Shown in pieces: positions 1 through 7,935 of a stretch of 64,000 bases of DNA. The stretch spans positions 372,001 through 436,000 of the forward strand of contig CBDFFR010000012.1 of NCBI GenBank assembly GCA_965246845.1, read 5' to 3'. The position numbers were made by a program, and so were the translations under genes. Every line of letters begins with the position of its first letter. Position 1 is the first letter of the stretch. Below the pieces are notes generated by a model. That model saw only the letters and a program-made list of their open reading frames with translations, was not told the origin of the DNA and ran no database searches. Source of the stretch: JBBRMW01 sp965246845 (GTDB lineage: Bacteria; Chloroflexota; Anaerolineae; Aggregatilineales; UBA2796).

Positions 1-9
1 TTTTTGTAC

Positions 10-31
10 GGGCGACCCTATGTGGTCGCCC
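10..31. repeat. Type A palindromic repeat, variant copy
   Basis: An 8-bp inverted repeat, GGGCGACC and GGTCGCCC, surrounds a 6-base loop CTATGT. It has the stem, loop and TGT-ending loop of the type A repeats elsewhere here, with one compensated stem change. It lies just upstream of the L,D-transpeptidase gene, whose frame stays open into it. This is why the ATG inside the repeat (position 20) should not be used as a start. Confidence 0.75.
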
Positions 32-64
32 ACCGAATTGACGCAATCAGTTAACCGGGGGAAC

Positions 65-1132
65 ATGAAGAAGCTATTGTTGAGCGCGCTCGTGCTGTTC
101 GCGACATTTGCCGGGCTGGGTATTCGCGCGCAGGCCGATGATTTTCCGTGCGACGCCGGGACGTGTACGCCGGGAATCAGCATTTACGGTCCTGCGATGA
201 AGGCGCTGCTTGCGCAGATGGCCGCCTACCCGACGCCCGCCGTGACGCGCGTGCAGGTCGATGAGAAGACGCTCTATTCGCAAGCGTACCGCCGCATTAT
301 GAAGGAAACCGATGTGTTCAGCGGACCGGGCGGCGGCGTGGTTGCGCACATCGACGCAGGCTTCAACTTCGTGAACGCCGGGCGCATTCAGGCCGGATTC
401 GTTGAAATCCGCACCGGGCAGTGGGTCCCCGAAGATGTGCTGGGTCCCGTCAACAAGGCCGTCAGCAAGTTCAGCGGCGTCACCTTCGAGAACGGGATGC
501 CGCCCGTCAGCTTCGGATGGGTGCTGCTCGATACCAAACCGAGCAAGACGCCCGGCGCGCGGCCTGTTTCCGGCACGCCGGAGATGAAACGCTACACACT
601 GGTGAACATCTTCGCGACCGTCGATGTCGATGGGTGGGCGTGGTATCTGATTGGTCCCGACCAGTGGATCGTTCAGACTCGCCTCGCGAAGATGAACCCG
701 GTCCAGCGCCCGGCGGAGATTACGGGCGGCAAGTGGGTCGCCGTTGATACCTACGAGCAAACGTTGATTGCCTACGAGGACGATAAACCCGTCTTCGCGA
801 CGCTCATTTCATCCGGGCTGACGAAGTGGGCGACGAACGAGGGCGTCTTCAAGATTTGGGACCGCCACCAATTGATCAAGATGAGTGGCGCGGAGAAGCA
901 GCCGGATTTCTATTACCTGCCAGAAGTTCCGTATGTGATGTACTTCAACGATAAAGAGCAGGCATTGCACGGCGCATACTGGCATGACGGCTTCGGCTTC
1001 CGGCGCTCGCATGGCTGCGTGAACATGAGCATCACGGATAGCGGCTGGATTTTCAACTGGAGCAAGGATACACCGGACGCGGCGGTGTATGTCTATCGGA
1101 GTGGCGAGTACAAGCACGGCGCGCCACGCTGA
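65..1132 (+). CDS. Secreted L,D-transpeptidase (YkuD family)
   Basis: Predicted exported peptidoglycan cross-linking enzyme forming 3-3 links, or attaching proteins to the wall. From the ATG at 65 the protein has 355 residues and begins with a signal peptide (MKK, hydrophobic core, then Ala-Gln-Ala). The start at 65 is preferred because it follows GGGG 4 bases upstream and gives a clean signal peptide; an upstream in-frame ATG lies in the palindromic repeat. The YkuD signature is near the C-terminus: HG at about residue 302, then SHGC with His316 and catalytic Cys318, followed by VN. The central part (about 60-240) looks like SH3-type or other wall-binding sequence and is not assigned firmly. 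A paralogue lies at 12512-13516 on the other strand. A strong terminator follows at 1166. The family call is firm; the donor and acceptor substrates are unknown. Confidence 0.9.
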   Translation: MKKLLLSALVLFATFAGLGIRAQADDFPCDAGTCTPGISIYGPAMKALLAQMAAYPTPAVTRVQVDEKTLYSQAYRRIMKETDVFSGPGGGVVAHIDAGFNFVNAGRIQAGFVEIRTGQWVPEDVLGPVNKAVSKFSGVTFENGMPPVSFGWVLLDTKPSKTPGARPVSGTPEMKRYTLVNIFATVDVDGWAWYLIGPDQWIVQTRLAKMNPVQRPAEITGGKWVAVDTYEQTLIAYEDDKPVFATLISSGLTKWATNEGVFKIWDRHQLIKMSGAEKQPDFYYLPEVPYVMYFNDKEQALHGAYWHDGFGFRRSHGCVNMSITDSGWIFNWSKDTPDAAVYVYRSGEYKHGAPR

Positions 1133-1165
1133 ATATCCCACCCCGCCAGTAGCGAACGATAGCGA

Positions 1166-1197
1166 ACAGACCGGATATTCTCCGGTCTGTTTTTTTC
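1166..1197 (+). terminator. Intrinsic terminator after L,D-transpeptidase
   Basis: A perfect 10-bp stem ACAGACCGGA / TCCGGTCTGT with a 5-base loop is followed by seven T. It sits 33 bases after the transpeptidase stop and directly before the 3' end of the convergent serine hydrolase gene. The T-run serves only the plus strand. Confidence 0.92.
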
Positions 1198-1198
1198 G

Positions 1199-2263
1199 CT
1201 AGTTTTTCTTGCCCAGCGCCAGATTAAGGAATTCCGCGTCGGTCCAGCCTTTGGCGGCACGCCCGAAGCGAATAATCACGAGATCGAGCGAGGGAATGAC
1301 GTATTGCCGTTCGTCGCCCGCCCCAGCCATCATTACGAGGTCCGTTGGTCCACCGGGAGCGATCTGGAACAACCCGTTTTGTTTCGCAGCGTTGCTGTGC
1401 GGGAAAACATCATCCAGCCCAATCGTCGAGATCGGCATCGGGTTGTTGAGCCAGAAGGTCAGCCCATAAGCCGGGAAAACCGCGCTCCCTGTGAAACATT
1501 CGGAGAGCATCGCTTTATCGAGGATGGTCTGGCCTTTCCAGACGCCCTGATCGCGGATTAGCTCGCCATATTTCACCCATTCCCGCGCAGTGATAAATGC
1601 CCCACCCGGCATGATCAGATGGCCGGCGAGGTCGCGCCGCCACTCGCCCATCTTCAACTCGATAGGCTGGAATACCTTCTGATCGATGAAGTCATACACA
1701 TCGGTGTACCTGCCGTCGGCTTTCAATTTACGATCCATGATCGCGCCGAATGCGGCCAGGTGGCTCGGTCCATAGCGAAAGACGGTTCCGGGTGCGACAA
1801 GCGGAACCGTCAGCACGTACTGGTATTTATCGGGGGTCGATGCGCCTTGCAGCGCGTCGGTGGCGGGGTCCAACCCGTCCGTAAAGTTGAGAATCTGGCG
1901 CACGGTGATTTTGGAGCGGAGCGGGTCTGATTTCCATTCCGTCAGGGTCTTCGAGGCGGGTTCATCGAAGGAGAGCAGACCCTCCATTTTGGCGGCAACC
2001 GCAATCGCGCAAGAGAAGCTCTTCGTCGCGCTTGCCAGAACATGCGGCTTGCTCGCATCGTAGCCGTTCTGATAGGTTTCAAAGACGATCTGGTCGCCTT
2101 TCAGGACGAGCATCGCATCGCCGTTTTGTCTGGCCGAATACAGCGCGGCAGCCTGATACGCCGCGATGTCCGGGGCGGGCGCGGCGTGCGCCGCTGTTGT
2201 ACCGACGATAGCGAGACAGGATGCGAGCAGAAGGCTAACCACACGATGAAGCTGAACATTCAC
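1199..2263 (-). CDS. Secreted serine hydrolase, beta-lactamase class C fold
   Basis: A 354-residue protein of the Beta-lactamase (PF00144) / penicillin-binding-protein-like family. These act as beta-lactamases, D-aminopeptidases or esterases. It starts with a signal peptide of about 27 residues ending Ala-His-Ala-Ala. The nucleophile motif SxxK is Ser78-Ala-Thr-Lys81, followed by the SFSCAIAVA helix; a Tyr-x-Ser motif of the YxN type occurs in RYGPSHLAAFG. The start codon is GTG, with GGGAG about 12 bases upstream; no better ATG is in frame nearby. It converges on the L,D-transpeptidase, so a cell-wall role is plausible, but family members act on many substrates and nothing here fixes which. 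Confidence 0.85.
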   Translation of the reverse strand: MNVQLHRVVSLLLASCLAIVGTTAAHAAPAPDIAAYQAAALYSARQNGDAMLVLKGDQIVFETYQNGYDASKPHVLASATKSFSCAIAVAAKMEGLLSFDEPASKTLTEWKSDPLRSKITVRQILNFTDGLDPATDALQGASTPDKYQYVLTVPLVAPGTVFRYGPSHLAAFGAIMDRKLKADGRYTDVYDFIDQKVFQPIELKMGEWRRDLAGHLIMPGGAFITAREWVKYGELIRDQGVWKGQTILDKAMLSECFTGSAVFPAYGLTFWLNNPMPISTIGLDDVFPHSNAAKQNGLFQIAPGGPTDLVMMAGAGDERQYVIPSLDLVIIRFGRAAKGWTDAEFLNLALGKKN

Positions 2264-2339
2264 GGATTTCGACTCCCATTACACAATGACGATCCCTGTC
2301 ACGGTAGCGCGCGGGTATATCCGGCGTGTTGCGGGAATG

Positions 2340-2586
2340 TAAAAAATATTCCGGGGTGGACCGATGTGTCCACCCACCATCCAACATACCCGCCCACCCA
2401 TCCACAACGTGCCTCCGCGTAGGGGCGGACCGATGCGTCCGCCCGCCATGTAATATTTCTACCCACCCATCCACAACGCGCCTCCGCGTAGGGGCGGACC
2501 GATGTGTCCGCCCGCCATGTAATATATCTACCCACCCATTACAACGCATCTCTGCGTAGGGGCGGACCGACGTGTCCGCCCGACCC
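2340..2586. repeat. Tandem array of four ~69-bp units with type A palindromes
   Basis: Four direct copies of a unit of about 69 bp. Each holds a flank (CCCACCCAT..ACAACG..CCTCYGCGTA) and the palindrome GGGCGGAC-N6-GTCCGCCC, followed by a CATGTAATAT-like stretch. Palindromes are at 2354-2375 (degenerate, GGGTGGAC), 2423-2444, 2492-2513 and 2560-2581, spaced 69, 69 and 68 bp. The array lies immediately 3' of the RAYT gene. It fills the whole gap of more than 300 bases between the serine hydrolase and the RAYT, together with a short leader region where nothing else was seen. Small open frames through it are translations of the repeat, not genes. Confidence 0.9.
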
Positions 2587-3096
2587 TCAATCAGAAACAG
2601 GGTAAAACGTATCCTGAACCCAGCGCGCCGGATTATTCGTGACATATTCACGAAGATTATCGAGTGCCGCATCATTCCGAATAATATGGTCGTGAAAACT
2701 GCGTTGCCATAATGCTCTGTCGAAGCCAGTCCAGCCCGACTCCCGAACACCTCTGATATAGGCGTTGGTAGTGATGGTCTTGAACCATTGCATCACGGTT
2801 GAAACGGAACAGCTCTGCTCGTCAGTCAATTTGCTCAATTCAATTGTCAGGATGCCATGAATATGATTTGGCATCACGACAAACGCATCGATTTGGCAGG
2901 TTGGATATTTGATGGGTATCTGCGTCCACCAATAGGCGACCATTTCACCGGCTGAATTCAATTGCAACATATCATCACGAACTTCACCGAAGAGAGGTGA
3001 GCGATTTTGCGTGCAAATCGTCAGAAAATATGCACCTTCCTGAGAATAATCGTATTTCGCGAGACGCGGTGATTTCCGCGAGACGAAGCGGTCCAT
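2587..3096 (-). CDS. REP-associated tyrosine transposase (RAYT)
   Basis: A 169-residue single-strand DNA nuclease of the IS200/IS605-like Y1 transposase superfamily, RAYT clade. It is thought to cut and move REP/BIME palindromes. Family features: FLTICTQNRSPLFGEV near residues 24-39; the metal-binding HxH as His78-Ile-His80 within MPNHIHGIL; and the C-terminal helix with catalytic Tyr151, followed by NNPARW. The start at 3096 was chosen because further upstream in the same frame the sequence is translated repeat DNA; ATG at 3156 is an alternative. It is flanked by type A repeats: direct copies on the 3' side and inverted copies at 3188 and 3279 on the 5' side. All key residues are present, so it may be active. 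It does not sit within a conventional insertion sequence. Confidence 0.9.
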   Translation of the reverse strand: MDRFVSRKSPRLAKYDYSQEGAYFLTICTQNRSPLFGEVRDDMLQLNSAGEMVAYWWTQIPIKYPTCQIDAFVVMPNHIHGILTIELSKLTDEQSCSVSTVMQWFKTITTNAYIRGVRESGWTGFDRALWQRSFHDHIIRNDAALDNLREYVTNNPARWVQDTFYPVSD

Positions 3097-3187
3097 TGTG
3101 TATGAAAACCGTTCTAACCAATAATAATTATGCCTTGTTTGTAAATCGCGCACCATTGCGATTGTGAGAGGATCGGGCGGATGCGGC

Positions 3188-3209
3188 GGGCGGACACATA
3201 GGTCCGCCC
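3188..3209. repeat. Type A palindromic repeat, inverted relative to the array
   Basis: GGGCGGAC, loop ACATAG, GTCCGCCC. It is followed by CTACGCAGAGGCACGTTGTA and a TGATGGGTAGGTAGATATAT-like flank, the reverse complement of the array unit. So the RAYT gene lies between oppositely oriented repeats. Confidence 0.88.
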
Positions 3210-3278
3210 CTACGCAGAGGCACGTTGTAATGATGGGTAGGTAGATATATGGGATGGCAGGCGAATATATTGACGGTC

Positions 3279-3300
3279 GGGCGGACACATCGGTCCGCCC
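3279..3300. repeat. Type A palindromic repeat, inverted
   Basis: Perfect 8-bp arms GGGCGGAC / GTCCGCCC around ACATCG, followed by CTACGCCGGAGGCACG. It is the second inverted copy on the 5' side of the RAYT, 91 bp from the first. Confidence 0.88.
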
Positions 3301-3344
3301 CTACGCCGGAGGCACGATCCGACTCCTCCCTCGATAAATTTCAC

Positions 3345-3388
3345 GGGTCGGTCAAGCCCCTACACCGGAGGCGCGTATGCAGGCGCGG
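3345..3388. repeat. Truncated type B repeat with tail, overlapping the restriction gene end
   Basis: GGGTCGGTCAAGCCC is followed by CTACACCGGAG and GCGTATGCAGGCGCGG. This is the head and tail of the type B repeat seen intact at 12392, but lacking the closing GACCC. On the minus strand the tail supplies the stop codon (TAG, 3360-3362) and about the last ten codons of the restriction-modification reading frame. Confidence 0.7.
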
Positions 3389-6300
3389 CGTCATAGGCGG
3401 TCAGCAGCGCCGCGCGCCGTGCGCGACCCGCATCCGTATCAGGGAAGACGAGCGGAAACGTCCCCAAGATGTGGTCGAATTCCGCGCGCGTGAGGCCATA
3501 CAGCCGCGCCACAAGCGCGTCGATCCGGTCGCGCAGGCGGGTCCGTTCGGCGGGGTCGGTCGCGGCTTTCGATTCGTCCCACACCTCGTTCATCACCGAT
3601 TGCCATAGGTCCGCGAACTCCGACCGCGTGCAGACCAGCCGCGCCGCCAGCGGTATGATCGCGTCGAAGGTCGGGTCGCCTGCGGTCAGGCGCGGGACGG
3701 GAAGCTGATATAAAATGTACATATTGACATTGGACGCGACTTTTGATTTCAGAATGTAATCTATGCAAAAGCTGTTCAATACCGAACTGGCGAACAGTTT
3801 ATCGGTGATCGGGCCATCCTCAATATCCACCAGAACAGAATTCCCCGCAAACGAGTTCTTTGGAATAATTGTGCTAATTAATGTACGCTCGTTTGTAGAA
3901 GCGGCAACTGCACGAATACCTAAACGATACTGTTGGTAGTCGAGCGATTGTCCAATATCTTTCGCTGTACCGATAAGCCGTTTACGCGCTACCAATGGGT
4001 CAAGCCAATATTGCGGCGTTCCAAAGAAGGCATCAAAATGGTGAATCATTTTGCCCTCATATAAGGGGAATTCAGTTCGCATCGTAGTAAAAAGGTGACG
4101 GTCGTTTGTCATATCAAACTCACGATTGAGTTTTATTGACCAACTTCCCTCAATCTGCTCGCCAAGTAGCGGCCATTTACCATAAATTTTTTCAACGATT
4201 TCATAATCCTGCTTCGACTGAAACTCCATTACGCTTAAACTATCCGGGCTGAATTTCTTCAACATATCGCGGTGCATATAAATCAGGTTGTCACGCTTCG
4301 TGAGCAGATCGTGCAAGTCATCCGGCTTGATCGCAACGCGCGGATTGAACCGAAACACGGACCAGAAGCCATCACTTTGTGGACCACGCTGCACACCGAT
4401 CATCGCGAATTTGAAAGCATGATGCACGCCGGGGAAGAAAAAGCGCTCGTTGCTGAAGCTGTAGATATACTGGATATTGCCCTCGTTCAAGAGCATCTCG
4501 CGCAGGTCTTTGGTCCCCAAATCCGTGTAAATGCCCGACGGCACGACATAGCCGAGCCGACCACCATCACGCAGCAGCGAGTACATGCGCTCGATGAACA
4601 GCTTGTGCGTAGCAGGGTCGCCGCGCCCCTGCCGCTTATATAGGCCGCTGGCGCGTGCATAGGCGGCGGTCTGCGTGGCGCTCTGGCTGCTCGCCTCGAA
4701 CGCGGGACGGCGCACGGGTGCTTCCGCATCCAGCTCCGCAATGCGCTTTTCGGCGTCGTCGCGGCTGTAGCGGCTCTCGATTTTCTCATCGAACTGCGCA
4801 TAGAACTCACGCAAATCCGGCTTGAGGATTTCCCAGGGCGGGTTGCCGATGATCACCGCGAAGCCGGGATTCGCGAGCGGCGCGCCTTCCGCATCAAAGA
4901 ACGCTTCGGGGAATTCGACGCCCCAATGGAACGGGCGCACGCGGTCGAGGTCGGTGAAGTGTGGCTGGATCGCGACGTCGAGCCGTTCCGCGAGCGCGCG
5001 GGTGGCGGCGGGCAGTTCGCGCAGAAGCGCGTCGTGGCGCTCGCCATGCCCGACGGTAAGCAGTTCGTGGCGCAGCCGGATCACGTCGCGCAGTTCGCTC
5101 GCGCTCACATTTTGCACGGCGTAATCGGCCTTCGGCGGCAGCCCGACCAGCACGTTCCCGACCTTGATATTCTGGTTGAGCAGCAGAGGCAGGCGTTTAT
5201 CGGCGCGGCTCTGGCCTTCCATCGCGCGCATCATCAAGTTCACGACGGCGATTTCAGCGGCCTGCGGGTCGAGGTCCACGCCGTAGAGGTGCTGTTCGAG
5301 GATGAGGCGCGGGTAATCCTGAATGCGTTCGATCTCCGCGCGGAGCGGCGCGGCCTGCAAGCGCATTTCGATGGGTCCGTATTGGCGGCGGCCAGCGCGT
5401 CAATGGTTGCGTTGACTTCGGCGGTGCGGCGCGCGATCTCGCCCTGATAAAACTCCGCAAGCACCTGATAGGCATAGATGAGAAAGGAGCCGGAGCCGCA
5501 CGCGCCATCGAGGACGCGCAGATCGCGCAGATCGCGGCTGGTCTTGCGCACTTCATCGGGGAGAGGCGCGCCGCCGGGTTTGCCGTCTTCGGTCCCGTAG
5601 AGATAGCGCCCCAAACTCTGATCGACGATGTAGCGGACGAGGACCTGCGGAGTGTAATAGCTGCCCTGCTTCTTGCGCGTCTCCAGGTTGTCGCTGGTGC
5701 GGATCGTGCTGCCATCGGAGACGAGCGCCTTGCCGAGATATTGCTCGTAGGTGTTGCCCATGATGTCGGCGGGCATCGAGCGGTAGCGCGCCTGATAGAG
5801 CGCATCGAGCAGGGCGCGCAGCGTACTATCGCTGAATGAGGCATGGTCGAGTTCGTGTTCAACGAAGAGCGCGGAGTTATGGACGCGGTTGAAGCCCCTG
5901 AAAAAATCGATCATCACGCCGTTCAGCGCGACATACGGGTTATGCTCATTCAGGTGCAGGATGCTTTGGAGCGTTTCCGCAGGGACGACAAGATGATCTT
6001 CCGCGAAGCGCACGATCACCAGGCGGTCGATAATGCGCTGCACGACAGCGCGCAGAGTCGGCAGGTTGATCGCGCCGCCCGGCAGCCGCACCCACGCATT
6101 CTGATCGATGCGGTTGAGGATGTCCTGCGCGAGCAAGAGGCGTTGGTTGTTGATGAACTTGAGGTATTCCTGATCGACTTCCGGCAGGACCAGCCTTTCG
6201 GTCAGCTCTTCGAGGCTGTCGTTGAGGATGTTCGGATAGAGCAGCGGGCGGATCAGGTCGAAACGATCCTCGTAGCCTTTCGGTCGCTCAATGCTGATCA

Positions 6301-6769
6301 GCAGTGTATCGCGGCGCGCATCGAACAGCCGGAATTTCTCGAAATTGGTCAGGATTGCGAAGCGCTGGCGGTTCTTATAAGCATAATCGAGCGCCTGAAT
6401 TTCTTCTTTGGTGCGCTCTGTCGAATACCCGGTCTGTTGAAGCTGGTCGGGACCGAAAGCGTTTGCATCGCTCGTCTTCGCCTGTGCGAGGTCCTTGATC
6501 GCGCCGAAGCGTTTGGCTTCGAGGTAAATCACCTTGCCGGATTTATATTCGAGCGTCGCGTCCGGCCTGCCCGCGCGGTTGGAGCGCTGCGTCTGGAAGA
6601 AATCCGAGTTCATGATCGGCCAGCCGAGAACTTTGTCGAGGAAGCGATTCACGTATTGCTGCACGACGGTATCTTCGGAGAGATCGCGTTTGCGTTCATC
6701 GCTGAGGCGGTGATAATCCTCGATCAGTTTTCTGAGTTCGTCGCGCGCGGCGGATTCGTTGGGTGGCAT
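3360..6769 (-). pseudogene. Frameshifted type IIG (Eco57I-like) restriction-modification enzyme
   Basis: Two abutting frames together make one single-chain restriction endonuclease/adenine methyltransferase of about 1135 residues. The first part starts at 6769 and has a PD-(D/E)xK nuclease site: Asp70 in GRPD, then Glu84-Ala-Lys86. It continues through YYTPQVLVRYIV to the AdoMet motif DGACGSGSF. The second part carries the DLDPQAAEIAVVNL motif, the catalytic NPPW (near 4840) and a long C-terminal specificity region. The frames join near 5372. There the sequence GACCCATCGAAATG lacks one base, probably one C of a C-run, to read ..DP-IEMRLQ... The second frame alone is open from 3360 to about 5385. 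Either the gene is dead or the base is an assembly error. The start at 6769 follows a TATAAT 10 bases upstream. The C-terminus runs into a repeat. Confidence 0.85.
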
Positions 6770-6779
6770 GGTGTCTGGA

Positions 6780-6785
6780 ATTATA
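6780..6785 (-). promoter_or_regulatory. Candidate -10 box of the restriction gene
   Basis: TATAAT on the minus strand, 10 bases from the ATG at 6769. Transcription would start within a few bases of the initiation codon, giving a leaderless or nearly leaderless message. No convincing -35 was found; the expected place falls next to the type A repeat. Confidence 0.45.
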
Positions 6786-6803
6786 CCGTGCATTGCCTTT
6801 GTC

Positions 6804-6860
6804 GGGACGGATCGATGTGTCCGCCCGTGAATTAAAGGCGGGTTGGATAAATCCGACCCG
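6804..6860. repeat. Composite repeat: degenerate type A plus type C
   Basis: A worn type A palindrome (GGGACGGAT, loop, TGTCCGCCC; 6804-6826) is followed after 12 bases by the type C palindrome CGGGTTGGATAAATCCGACCCG at 6839-6860, whose arms pair with one G-T. It sits between the divergent restriction gene and the pheA promoter. Confidence 0.75.
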
Positions 6861-6893
6861 TTTTGCATCATCCTGAATTCGCTTGCGTTCATC

Positions 6894-6922
6894 TTGCCGT
6901 AACCAGAACTTCGTGTTATGCT
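6894..6922 (+). promoter_or_regulatory. Promoter of the pheA operon
   Basis: TTGCCG (6894-6899), a 17-base spacer, then TATGCT (6917-6922). Initiation is expected near 6929, leaving a leader of about 150 bases before pheA. The same -35 hexamer with a 17-base spacer occurs before trpS. Confidence 0.6.
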
Positions 6923-6928
6923 GGCAAT

Positions 6929-7067
6929 CAAGCATTTGCGGGTCGTTCAGTCCTTGCGCCTTGCCGGAGACCATGCCGGCGCTGGCGACCCGATACGCAG
7001 AGACTATCATCGACAATCAGGGCGTGGAACACTACCTTAACGTTGTGTCCACGCCCTTTGTGTTTTG
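6929..7067 (+). promoter_or_regulatory. Candidate attenuator leader of pheA
   Basis: The leader can fold CGGGTCG (6939-6945) with CGACCCG (6986-6992), enclosing GCGCC/GGCGC or the competing GCCGG/CCGGC. It ends in a terminator-like hairpin: GGGCGTGG-A-ACAC (7020-7032) pairs with GTGT-CCACGCCC (7045-7056), then TTTGTGTTTTG. CCATGCC (6971-6977) could instead pair with GGCGTGG (7021-7027, one G-U), giving an antiterminator. pheA begins 14 bases after the T-rich run. No Phe-rich leader peptide and no T-box consensus were recognised, so the signal sensed is unknown. A short independent RNA ending at this terminator is the alternative. Confidence 0.5.
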
Positions 7068-7080
7068 TGAGCGGGAGCGT

Positions 7081-7935
7081 ATGGCGGTTAGCACAGCAAT
7101 CAGCGTCGCGTTTCAGGGCGTGCCGGGAGCCTATTCGGAAGAGGCGGTCCGTTCTCAGTTCGGGACGGAAGCCGCAAGCGTGCCTTGCAATACCTTCGAT
7201 GAAATCTTCGAGGCAGTGGAGAGCGGCGCGGTCACATATGGGATGCTGCCCGTCGAAAATTCGCTGGCGGGGACCGTCGCGCGCTCCTATGAATTGCTGA
7301 TGGATTACGACCTGCGCATTCAGGCAGAGGTGATCGTCCGCGTGCGGCATATGCTACTCGCGCCCGCCGGGACCAAAATCGCGGATGTGAAGCGCGTTCG
7401 CTCGCACCCGCAGGCGCTCGCGCAGTGCGAGAAGTATTTGCGGCGGCGTGGCGTGGAGCCGGTCGCATGGTTCGACACGGCGGGCAGTGCGCGGGACCTT
7501 GCCGCCGCGCCGGAACCGGGTGTCGCAGTGATCGCAAGCGCTTTCGCCGGGGCGCTCTATGGCCTGGAGACGCTCGACTCCGGTGTGGAGGATGAGCCGT
7601 ACAACTTTACGCGGATGTTCGTCATTGGGCGCGGCGACCCGGCAGTGAGCGAGCGCCCCAAGACCTCGATCATGTTCACCTTCCTCGACCGCCCCGGCGC
7701 GCTCTACGAGTGTCTTGGTGAGTTCGCGGAGCGCGGCGTGAACCTGACCAAAATCGAATCGCGCCCGCGCAAGGACCGCCCCTGGCAATACTGGTTCTAT
7801 CTCGATTTTCACGGCCATTTTCAGGATGATGCACCCGCTGCCGCGCTGCTCGGCCTGCTGCGCCATGCCGCGATGGTCAAAATTCTCGGTTCGTATCCCG
7901 CCGCTGTTCAACCTCATGAAGGAAGTGGAAAATGA
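7081..7935 (+). CDS. pheA: Prephenate dehydratase with ACT domain
   Basis: Converts prephenate to phenylpyruvate, the committed step to phenylalanine. The protein has 284 residues from the ATG at 7081, which has GGGAG 5 bases upstream; the frame is open further up but that part is leader RNA. The catalytic domain starts VAFQGVPGAYSEEAV. It contains the PVENSLAGTVARSYELL segment and the RVRSHPQALAQC motif. A C-terminal ACT domain (about 190-275) keeps GALYECL and the ESRP motif, which binds phenylalanine in relatives, so feedback inhibition is expected. There is no chorismate mutase domain. It is the first gene of a tightly coupled operon; its stop overlaps the next start as ATGA. Confidence 0.95.
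   Translation: MAVSTAISVAFQGVPGAYSEEAVRSQFGTEAASVPCNTFDEIFEAVESGAVTYGMLPVENSLAGTVARSYELLMDYDLRIQAEVIVRVRHMLLAPAGTKIADVKRVRSHPQALAQCEKYLRRRGVEPVAWFDTAGSARDLAAAPEPGVAVIASAFAGALYGLETLDSGVEDEPYNFTRMFVIGRGDPAVSERPKTSIMFTFLDRPGALYECLGEFAERGVNLTKIESRPRKDRPWQYWFYLDFHGHFQDDAPAAALLGLLRHAAMVKILGSYPAAVQPHEGSGK

Noticed and set aside
2299..2559. Small open frames on both strands with repeated GAD..VRP or THRSAP peptides
   Set aside because: They are translations of the palindromic repeat array and repeat with its 69-bp period; no ribosome site and no independent sequence.
2340..2586. CRISPR array
   Set aside because: The period is regular, but the stretches between palindromes are themselves near-identical, so there are no unique spacers; no cas genes are present.
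6929..7067. T-box riboswitch or Phe leader peptide before pheA
   Set aside because: GTGGAAC vaguely recalls the T-box core, but it lies in the terminator's left arm and the AGGGTGGNACCGCG element is missing. Short frames in the leader have no run of Phe codons.
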